Assembly: GCA_021234155.1 (NCBI GenBank)
Contig: JAJEKV010000036.1
Coordinates: forward strand, 5,774,209-5,838,208
Direction: 5' to 3'
From: Isoetes taiwanensis
Taxonomy: Eukaryota; Streptophyta; Lycopodiopsida; Isoetales; Isoetaceae
DNA length: 64,000 bases
Shown: positions 56,148 through 64,000 of the stretch, one piece after another
Layout: the number at the start of each line of letters is the position of its first letter
How positions within the stretch are numbered: position 1 is the first letter of the stretch
Translations under genes and position numbers: made by a program
Notes under the pieces: model-generated
Seen by the model: only the letters and a program-made list of their open reading frames with translations
The model's database searches: none
What the model was told of the DNA's origin: nothing

Positions 56148-56599
56148 GGCAAAGATCGTCGGAAAGGAATAGGAAGGACTGTCTTGAGAAGCCGGAGGGC
56201 AGAGAGCGGAAGACGAAAGTGAAGATGGACGAAAAGTTGTTTAGGGCGCACAAGTGTTTCTTGAAGGGGCATGAAGCAGCGACCGTTGATGATGCCAGGT
56301 GGCAAGAGATGCGAAGGAGACGATTGAGAGGCAAAAATTTGGCTAAGTCCCCAAACTGTTAAGGGAGAAGAAATGAATGGTAGAGATGAGACGTAATGGA
56401 ATGATCGGATGTGACAGCTGGCGTAGGTACTCATATTAATGTTTGACGGGCGTGAGAAGAAGGAATGTCATTTAATGCAGGCAACTCGAAGTGGGATATC
56501 ATAAAACGAAGATGTCAGAAGGTACCATGGCTAGATATGCGACGGGAGAAAAGATTCCAATATAGAAACGACCTTGCATTGCAACCACGTCGGCGAGTG

Positions 56600-56648
56600 G
56601 TCTGATTGGTCCACGTCGACAGGAATCCCGTCGGTTGGGCTATATAAG
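56600..56648 (+). promoter_or_regulatory. Promoter-like block of the antisense mini-gene
   Basis: On the plus strand, opposite to the retroelement: ATTGG (inverted CCAAT) near 56605, two CCACGTCG ACGT-type elements (about 56586 and 56611) and TATATAAG at 56641-56648. The order and spacing suit a Pol II promoter starting near 56672. Confidence 0.5.
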
Positions 56649-56685
56649 ACGAGCAGTGGGCAACGATGAGACACCCTTGGCGACC

Positions 56686-56938
56686 ATGAGCATTAGTATG
56701 GCGGCGGCTGGATTGAACGAGAACTGCACAATGCCGAGCAATTGTCTGCAAGATGAACTGTCTGGATCTCTGGAAGTGCCACAACCGGGGCATCGCGATG
56801 GACGGCTGGTGCAGTGGGATGGCTGAGCATCCCGACCCTCAGACCAATGCGATGGAGGTGGTGATGCATCTGCGCTGGGATCCGGAGCAGAACTACTACC
56901 ACATCCTCCGCATCACCTCTGCTCCCAACCCGGAGTAG
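56686..56938 (+). CDS. Antisense mini-gene ORFs in the Tat-like spacer
   Basis: Downstream of the TATA box a 7-codon upstream ORF (56666-56689) ends in an ATGA overlap with a 46-codon ORF (56686-56826, MSISMAAAGLNENCTMPSNC). An overlapping 61-codon ORF in another frame runs 56753-56938 (HLRWDPEQNYYHILRITSAP). The GC-rich, codon-like composition contrasts with the AT-rich flanks. A TTTGTAATTT then AATAATATAAAT 3' signal lies at about 57026-57053. I recognise no homology. The two frames may be one gene with an indel. Related elements are known to carry antisense extra ORFs; this one is far shorter. Confidence 0.4.
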
Positions 56939-57060
56939 AGGGGTTTTAATCTTAGGATTTTGTAAATAGGGCACTGCCCATAGAGCTCTGCTCATAGCGG
57001 ATGTAAGTGAGCAATGCTCACATTTTGTAATTTGCCTCTAATAATATAAATATGCCGCTG

Positions 57061-57490
57061 TTAGTCACTATCTGTTGTTTCAGAACTTTGTGGTGCATCT
57101 TTTGTAGAACTGTCTGTAGCGTCTGTATGAAATTGCTTAAGGCGAAAGCCATTAACCAGAGTAGGTAATGGAGTGCCATCTAATTTGGCCAGCTTGAAAA
57201 CACTGGGTTGAACAACTTGAACAATTTGATAAGGACCAAGCCATCTGAACTTTAACTTGCCCAGAAAATTTTTGTAACGAGAATCATAAAGAAGAACCAA
57301 ATCACCTTCTTTGAATGTTTTTGTCTTAAGTCGTTTGTCATGTAACGATTTCTACAACTGTTGTCCATAAAGAACACGAATGTAAGCGTCTCGCCTAAGT
57401 TCATCCAACTGTTCCAATTGATAAACCCGTTCCTTGAGTGCAGTAGGTGGTATTGGTTTGCAAATGACATGTCTTAATTTCATTGCAAAA
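57061..57490 (-). pseudogene. Tat-like integrase C-terminus (inverted half)
   Basis: From 57490 the minus strand reads MKLRHVICKP, ALKERVYQLEQLDELRRDAY, a TAG stop, then KTKTFKEGDLVLLYDSRYKN, GKLKFRWLGPYQIVQV and TLVNGFRLKQFH, ending at 57061. This is the integrase C-terminal (GPY-like) domain. Its first residues continue the sequence that breaks off at 47193 on the plus strand. Confidence 0.82.
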
Positions 57491-57499
57491 CTAACATCA

Positions 57500-58480
57500 T
57501 CTATCCCATCGATCCGAGCCATCGGATCGAGATTCTAGAGAGGGCGAGCATGCATGTCTCGTATGCATGCATTGCATGCTTTCTCTGGTTGGAAGATCGT
57601 TATATTAGGCGAGGTTCTTCATCAACATCTCATTGACGCTTTATATTCTCTCTCAGTAATATCTTATTCTCTATTCTTTGAAACCATGCAGGGAAGGGGC
57701 TTCCCCCGGCTTGGATTGACCAATTTGGCGTTTCTTTCATGTTGTGGCATGCCCTTTCTCGGCCTTGCCACTTCTTTGGCCATAATCCTTTGACCTTTCG
57801 TCCTCGATCCCCTTTTTGATAAGGAAGTTCTCTTCTATCGGGAGGTTTTTGTCATTTTCATGTGAGCCCCATTCTAGAATCCCATCGATCCGAGCCATCG
57901 GATCGAGATTCTAGAGAGGGCGAGCATGCTTGTCTCGCATGCATGCATTGATGCTCTCCCTGGTTGGGAGATCGCTATATTAGACGAGGTTCTTTATCAA
58001 CATCTCATCGGCGCTTCCTCTTGTCTCTCAACAGTACCTTATTCTCTATTCTTTGAAACCCACCCTTCCTCCCTTAATTGTTTAATGCATATGTCGCCTG
58101 GCACGCGTGACCAGCCCCTCTATTTGAAGAGGTTTTTCTTTTGTTGTCGCGTGGCATACGTGATCCACCCCTCCACTTTGGGAAATTTATTTTTGCACAT
58201 TTGTTCCAGTGTTGGTGATGTGCAGGTAAAGGTTGACAAGCGACAGCAGGTTCGACTTCTCCATTCGTGCATTTTTTGTGAATGATGTTCCAGCCTTACC
58301 TTTGTCCAAGCCCCTTGTCGAAGGTTTATCACTAGGGTTTTTCTTCGAAAATCCGAAAGGGCTGGATTTTTTAATCCCGGTGATAAGCTTTCGGCAGGTA
58401 CACAAACCAAACATCTATTAGCATTGTATTTTTTTGGATCCAAGTTGTATAATTAGACATTCCCTTTATTTTTTCGTGGG
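57500..58480 (+). repeat. Promoter-like dispersed repeat, copy B
   Basis: Collinear with copy A at 37921-38830: units start at about 57507 and 57885, with the same GAAACCATGCAGGG, CTGGCACGCGTGACCAGCCC and hairpin blocks. It begins within about 10 bases of the inversion breakpoint. No coding content. Confidence 0.65.
58319..58393. other. Conserved hairpin, copy 4
   Basis: Same position in copy B as copy 3 in copy A. The 15-bp stem is CGAAGGTTTATCACT/GGTGATAAGCTTTCG. Two changes from copy 3 (C to T in one arm, A to G in the other) both keep pairing as G-T. Confidence 0.75.
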
Positions 58481-58990
58481 TAGTTCGCATATATGTGGCT
58501 ACCCACTATCGAGATGTTTCAATCACAAAGTACTACAAAGATACAAAGCCACCACTAGTTTAGTGAATAAATTGTTAATTCTTATAATGTGAAACTTGAA
58601 GCCTTTATTCTATGCGATAATAATGGTTCATGTCGCAAGACATTCATGAGCTAATTAAATTACCATTACGAGTCTGTCTATCTATCTGTCCATTTGTCCG
58701 TCTGTCCACCCGCCAGCCTACCTGCTCTCCTGTTTGTTTGTCTGTCTATCTGTCTAAAATTAAGGTATATTTCTTTTGTAATAGCGATTTCAAGTTCCAA
58801 CTAGAGAAGGCCTTTGTCTTACCTTAGTGTTAGTATAAAATATATACATATTTACATATGCATGACTCAACATATATTGTACATGTCTAGGTGTATATAT
58901 AAATACCCAAATTTTCTAAAATTTTCTTAGGGACATTAGTGATCACAAGTTTCACAAAAGCTATGAAGGTATTACGTTCAAAATGTGTGT
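58481..58990. repeat. Intergenic DNA with (CTGT/CTAT)n tract
   Basis: A degenerate tetranucleotide run of CTGTCTATCTGTCCATTTGT type occupies about 58672-58756. The rest is AT-rich with no gene. Confidence 0.6.
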
Positions 58991-61680
58991 CTCGCGGAGA
59001 TTGTCAGCAGTTACCTTGCAAGAAATGATGCAAAATCTGAAACTAGAAGGTTGTGCCAATATGAGATATGAGAGATTATTTGCAACAGTTGAAGACGTTG
59101 AAAGAGAAATAGTTTAGAGCCGAAGGGATATGGAAGTTGTTAAGTTGATTCTTTATGCTTTGAATGACTTGTCAAGTGAACATTACCAGTATCAATTTGA
59201 AATTAGGATTTTCTTTAGCAAGTTACAACAACAATTATTTAAAGAAGAACGTGACATCAAGAAGAAGAGTGTGCAGGTTTCAACTCAGTACTACAAAACA
59301 CAACAGTCTGTTTTGCCTCAAAATCAAAATCCTGCCTATAGTAGAAGTTTGATTTAAAGTCACGGTCCACCGAACCCTTTACTTGCTGGTATTGTGGTAA
59401 ACAGAGACATGCAAAGTAAGGTTGCAATAAACTCAAGAAGGCATTTGCCCAGTTGTTAAAGATTAGCTAAATCTTAAGTCCCAAAAGTAGTTAAAATGGT
59501 CTAGCATAGTCCAAGTATCAGAAATTACTAGAAATGTTTCCCATATCACAATTAAAAATATTAAGAAGCATTATCATTATCTTAACTTTGATGCGGAGCA
59601 CATTCATGTATCAGAGATGTGGTTGATTGATTCTGTAGCAACCAAGGCAAGGCAAGAAGATTTGTTTGATCAACTTAAACCTTACGATCAATTTTGGTAA
59701 AGATGGGTGATGGGAATGTTACTAGTCCCAAAGTTAAAGGTATAGTTCAAATTCCAGCAAGAAATTGTCTTACTTTGAAACTTGAGGATGTTATTTTGTT
59801 GTCTGGACTGTTGTAGTAAATCTTTTCATTGTCAACAAGTTTAACAAAAAGATGGGGTTCTTGACGTTGTTTATTGGGGGGGTTTGGTGCATATACTGAA
59901 GGAAAATCCATTGCTTTATGTTGATCTAGAGTAGTTTGGTCCTGTAAGATAATAATTTTTTAATGATAACGGACTTTATATTATTCAAAAGAATACTTCT
60001 AAATCTTTAAATTCCAAGACCGTATCCTCAACAATTGCTGCATTTCACAAGACCATGAGGCATTATAACATGTCAGGTATGGATATATAGCATTATTTTA
60101 GCACATTGTGCTAAAATTAATGGTCAAAGGCTTACCTTCCCTCAAATTTCATGAGCTAAACTATCATGCTTATAGGTTGAGTAAGCAAGTCCAATTATCT
60201 TATCCATTTGAAGCTGAATTTCATGCTGAATTTCCTGTTTAACTTGTACAATCTGATATTTTGTCTTGGAGAAAACATGTATTCACTTGTATTTGTTGAT
60301 GACTTTAGTCGATATAACCTGGATATATCCACTTAAGGTTCTATCTCGAGCTTTTGAAACGTATAAGATGTTTAGCTCATTGGTAGAAAACAAATTTTCC
60401 TCCACTATCAAAGCCTTAAGGACAAATGATGCTAAGGAATATCTATCTGCTGAGTTCGAAGTTTACCTTGTGAAGAAAGGAGTGCAAAGTTCATAAAATT
60501 TGAAGATTACCTGCTATTCACAAAATCGGGTGACTTAGCAAGAAATAGTACCTTGATGGATTTGGCATGGTGCATGCTAAAATGCAAAGAGCTATTTCCA
60601 AATTGTTGTGCTGAGGCAGTGATGACAACAGCACATGTGTCTAATAGAGTACCTATCAAAATAGCTCACAATATCCATTTGAAAAGTTTTATGGTGTCAA
60701 GTGATATTTCACATCTCAAAGCTTTTGGATGCTTGGCATATGCCACTTATTCGAGGGCCCTATTGCGAAAGATGATAAGATATTTGACCGTGTACTAAAA
60801 GTTATTTTTATAGGTTATCCACCTAGTATGAAGGCACAGAGTGTTACGATCCAATTCGTAACAAGTATCCTTTTCAAGAAGTGTTCATTTTGTTGAAGAT
60901 GCAGTTTACTCTCGAGAGATTTACAGTCTAAATGGTATCGATTATCTTAAGACCGTTTGCTATCTTCTTGAAGATGATACTTACTGTGAATAGCAGCAAG
61001 ACTTACCGTCCATACCTTCATGGTTAAAGTAACAAACATGACTTGGAAAAAAAAAAAAAACTTGCCATTCCATGCTAGGATTGATATTTTGTACTTATCG
61101 CAATCAATGACAGCTTTTGCTGGTTCCAAATATTCCATGCCGACTATGGGGTCATTCTGTCATAAACATCTCAAAACGTACATATATAGTCATATTTCAG
61201 TTAATGTATCCTAGCAGATTTGTTTATTCCCTTATCGTTAGCTCTTATCAAGATATTGCCTTTGATATTTCTGAAATACCTCAACCATCAGCTTGCATTT
61301 CAGCCATACCTATTTTTATCACCCGATTTGTATATGATTGATATGCATGAATCTCCTAGGCCTAAATTTGCTGAAACTGTTGATGCTCTCTTTGAAGGTC
61401 TTTACGAATGGCTGTTTTGCCTATAGTAGATTATTCGCTGACCAATATTCATTGCAATTATGCCATGATAGCTAAGGTTTGTGCTAAGAACGAACCTATT
61501 AACTATTATCAGGGGGTAAAGCATTCACATTGAAATAAAGCTATACATGAGGAATTGGACATGCTATCTAAACACGGCATGTGGGAATTAGTCTCAGCAC
61601 TCAAAGTAAAAAATATCATTGGTTCAAGATCAAATATCATGCAGTTTTTACACCAGGCCATAACTGCATTCTTTAAAACT
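58990..61680 (+). pseudogene. Decayed Ty1/copia retrotransposon (no LTRs found)
   Basis: Scattered copia homology on the plus strand in the right order. Gag: 59130-59357, with a damaged CCHC knuckle at about 59380-59430 (CWYCGKQRHA). Integrase: 60266-60496, with WIYPLKVLSRAFETYKMF and KALRTNDAKEYLSAEF. Further integrase: 60553-60798, with AEAVMTTAHVSNRVPIK and ISHLKAFGCLAYA. RT start: about 61530-61640, with AIHEELDMLSKHGMWELVS. It stops where the LINE tail begins at 61683. Many stops and shifts show it is old. RNase H and both LTRs are missing. Confidence 0.8.
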
Positions 61681-61682
61681 TT

Positions 61683-62330
61683 CTAAAGAATAGAATAGAA
61701 TAGAATAGAATAGTTTTTTTAACGTCCTGGAAGACCAATAGGTCATGGGACCCATACAATGGGCTAGTACAATCATTACTACTAGGATTAAAAAACCCCT
61801 GCCTCGAAAGGTTTTCAAGGGAAAAACCTTTGCAGTAATGATGATACTAGACAAGCTTAGATAATGACTATTGAGGGCTCAGTAATTGCAGACGTTTATC
61901 TAGAACCTCAAGTATGTATAATGCCAAGTCATGCACAGATGGTGCGCTGAGAAGTTGTGGAAGCGTGGAATGGAATGCTAAGGTCGAAAAATGATTCCGA
62001 ACTATCTCAAAAGCAGGGCAACTCGGAAGAGTATGGCTTTCATCTTCAATAACTTGTAACTGGCAACAGGCACATAGTCTCGCTTCTCGCGGCAATTGCG
62101 GCCGCTCCCATCTACCTGTCTCAATCCGTAGCCTGTGGGACCCCATGCGAATTGATGCAATAGCTACAAGCTTGTTCCTGGACAATGAAGCAAGCAAATA
62201 AGCTTGGGGCCCTGGTGCCAAAGTGGGATTTATGTGTGCATGATAATGACCAGTTTTCACTGGGGTCCAAACATTTATAAAATTGAAAGTAATTGACAAT
62301 TTATAATAAAACATGTTGATTTGCATGTTT
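61683..62330 (-). mobile_element. LINE 3' fragment with (TATTC)n tail, second copy
   Basis: Minus-strand frame 62326-61868 encodes the C-terminal end of a LINE protein: SHRLRIETGRWERPQLPREA, LCACC and ESHTLPSCPAFEIVRNHF, a Cys/His motif. It is followed by the hairpin (61773-61842) and the pentamer tail (plus strand (GAATA)n, 61688-61713). Same family as 14226-14703. It sits against the truncated copia RT, so it may have inserted into it. No target duplication was identified. Confidence 0.72.
61773..61842. other. Conserved hairpin, copy 2 (LINE 3' region)
   Basis: Outer stem ATCATTACT/AGTAATGAT around the shared core. Compared with copy 1 a T-A pair has become C-G, a two-sided compensatory change. 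Confidence 0.7.
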
Positions 62331-63021
62331 TCGTATTTTGTTGCTATTAGATGACATTATATGAAGTCGTCAAACTATATTTAGCTCAAAACTAGCAGTA
62401 TTTATATCCTGAAGATCCTCTTGACTAGGTAATGTAGTGTGGGATAATCCGTAGACCCATATCCATACCTAAATCCCAAACTTTTTTGTTGCTTGCCTTT
62501 GAAATAATTCTCAAGTACGCTGAACCCCAATGCAAGAGATTCCAATCACACTCTGCCTATCTTGAATTCTCTTATCCACAATCAAGAACGATGACACGCT
62601 ACCTCTATTCGTTTCCAGAGAGGCATGGAGATTGAGGTACAATTCTTAATGTCGAAGTAAGTGTCTGCCGTACTTTCATAAACCCTTTAAGAAAGAGGCA
62701 TCCACATAAGGTGTAAATTTGTAGGAGGGCCCAAGGCTTACCACACGGGGAACAATGAAGATTCATAAAATAATGAGAAGCAACTCTAGCCCTTTTTCCA
62801 CATCCCTCTTAATTTATGACTGTCATATTTTTATAAGACACCATTTTGAGTTCCACGTCATATATAGGACATGTCTTAAAAAAATTAGTCTTCGACTAGT
62901 TTAATATAAGACTGTATTATTCATATAACGCGTGTCTTATATTCGTAGTTTTCCACTATGTAGAATAACACATCTCCTATTATTATGAAGACAATTATAA
63001 GCCATAAGAAACATGAACTAC
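62331..63021. other. Intergenic DNA, no gene recognised
   Basis: AT-rich sequence between the LINE and the transposase. A GACAT/ATGTC-rich AAGACTGTATTATTCATATA region near 62850-62960 may be the subterminal part of the PIF/Harbinger element, but no terminal inverted repeat is identified. Confidence 0.35.
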
Positions 63022-64000
63022 TCATAAAAAACATTTTTTAATGTCATCTATCTCCATAGAACAACAAGTACTGTATAGAGCCCTCGCCAAAGCATCCCTT
63101 CTTGCAGTGTCTTCTAGAACTAGCTCTTCAATATTTTTTCCATTTCTATTTTCCTCTCCATTTTCATCAGCTTCCTCAGCATTCTCATTTTGGTGTGCAC
63201 TTACTGCATCTAGTTCACATAAAGCCTCCCTTGCACTCGCCTCATTTCCTTCTAAGTCCAAGGCTGCTTCAGTGACCCAATTCTCATCAAATGCTTCATT
63301 ATGCATAATGCACAAATTGTGCATCACCAAGCAAGCAACTACAACCATTAGCACATGCTTAAGATGTGTCTTTCTTCAATAATATATGAAATTGTGCTTT
63401 CAGTATGCCAAAGGCCCATTCCACAGACATTCTAGTGCTCGATTGGATGAAATTCCAATGTTTTTCATGATCCTTAAATTTGGTACCTTTGTTAATAAAT
63501 GGGGTCAACAACCAAAGCCTTGGAGTATATGCAACATCACCAAGCAAACAATAATTCTTTATTTTTCCAGACTCAAATTTAGTGTAAGTCGTTGTTCGTT
63601 CTGTTAGAGCCCAATCATGCATGCTCCCAGCCCATCCAATGTCATAGTCCCATATCAAACATCTGGAATCCACAATGGCGTGCAGAAGTATCGAATGGAA
63701 TCCTTTCCTATTGTAATAGTCTACATCATGGTCACTTGGAGATGTGATAGGAATATGACTACCATCTACCGCCCCAATTACATTCGGAATACCCTGATTT
63801 GCCTCTAGCAAACTCCTTGCATTGATTTTCGCTTGGCCAATGCAATCCACAATACAGTTCTCTCATTTTTAGCTTCATAGCTCGACTAAATTCCACAACA
63901 CATCTATGAACATTATTGTGGTGCCAACTCTGTAGAGTTCTGCTATATAATAATCTAGTGTTGACCCAGTAACCAGGCGTGTCAGTGCAATGGCAACCTT
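63022..64000 (-). pseudogene. PIF/Harbinger-type transposase, partial and frameshifted
   Basis: Runs off the right edge. On the minus strand HHNNVHRCVVEFSRAMK (about 63920-63870) leads, after a shift, into 63850-63359. That frame holds GIPNVIGAVDGSHIPI (first catalytic D), KGFHSILLHAIVDSRCLIWD, CLLGDVAYTPRLWL (second D) and RMSVEWAFGILKAQF (the E). Another shift near 63360 joins 63354-63022, the C-terminus (VMHNLCIMHNEAFDEN, acidic tail). This is the DDE superfamily of HARBI1-like transposases. The triad residues are present but the frames are broken. The N-terminus and the partner Myb-like ORF lie outside or are absent. Confidence 0.87.

Larger units (their letters stand above)
52542..57490 (-). 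mobile_element. Tat-like Ty3/gypsy element, 3' half (minus strand, inverted)
   Basis: Begins at about 57490 inside integrase, then spacer with antisense mini-gene, extra ORF, PPT and 3' LTR. It lacks everything upstream, which is present on the plus strand at 41005-47195. Joining the halves gives an element of about 11.1 kb with equal LTRs and equal target duplications. Confidence 0.85.

Noticed and set aside
1-64000. CRISPR arrays, bacterial operons, rRNA genes or organelle insertions
   Set aside because: No regularly spaced repeats with unique spacers, no operon-like gene packing, and no recognisable rRNA or plastid/mitochondrial genes.

Overview
The window is plant nuclear DNA. The evidence is a REM-type B3-domain gene with short GT-AG introns, a plant receptor-like kinase, and plant-type transposable elements: chromovirus and Tat-like Ty3/gypsy, Ty1/copia, hAT, PIF/Harbinger, L1-like and another LINE family, and tRNA-like SINE heads. 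It is AT-rich, gene-poor and dominated by nested repeats, as in a large-genome land plant. The sequence alone does not identify the species. All family assignments come from reading motifs; no database search was run.

Layout. 1-6 kb is the only clear host-gene part, with both genes on the minus strand: a three-exon two-B3-domain protein (1338-2229) and an uninterrupted 567-codon receptor kinase (4293-5996). The kinase ectodomain reads as a complete kiwellin (kissper-like Cys module plus double-psi beta-barrel core, 14 Cys). 6.2-8.3 kb and 16.3-18.4 kb hold two inverted, near-identical non-autonomous hAT elements with matching terminal inverted repeats and 8-bp target duplications. Between and after them lie a foldback repeat, a broken Cys-rich secreted-peptide gene, a 5'-truncated L1-type LINE with a 16-bp target duplication, a second LINE 3' end, and a mosaic of direct and inverted repeats ending in a palindromic CACATG microsatellite (20.4 kb).

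24,149-37,293 is one complete but decayed chromovirus on the minus strand: two ~1.64-kb LTRs, TSD TAGAG, an initiator-Met PBS, a PPT and a chromodomain. It also has an unusual ~4.6 kb of extra leader with its own coding-like stretches. 37.9-40.1 kb holds a promoter-like repeat family.

41,005-57,490 holds two halves of a Tat-like retrotransposon in opposite orientations: LTR-gag-pro-RT-RH-IN on the plus strand up to 47,195, and IN C-terminus, a spacer, a long coiled-coil extra ORF and an LTR on the minus strand from 57,490 to 52,542. Both LTRs are 593 bp, the 5-bp flanks are the same sequence in element orientation, and the integrase reading stops in one half where it resumes in the other. One element broken by an inversion of about 10.3 kb explains this. 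Its spacer carries a promoter-like antisense mini-gene. 59-61.7 kb is a decayed copia element, 61.7-62.3 kb another LINE 3' end, and 63-64 kb a PIF/Harbinger transposase running off the right edge.

The points most worth following are the kiwellin-ectodomain receptor kinase; a hairpin found five times in unrelated repeat contexts with pair-preserving changes; the inversion-split retrotransposon; and its antisense mini-gene.
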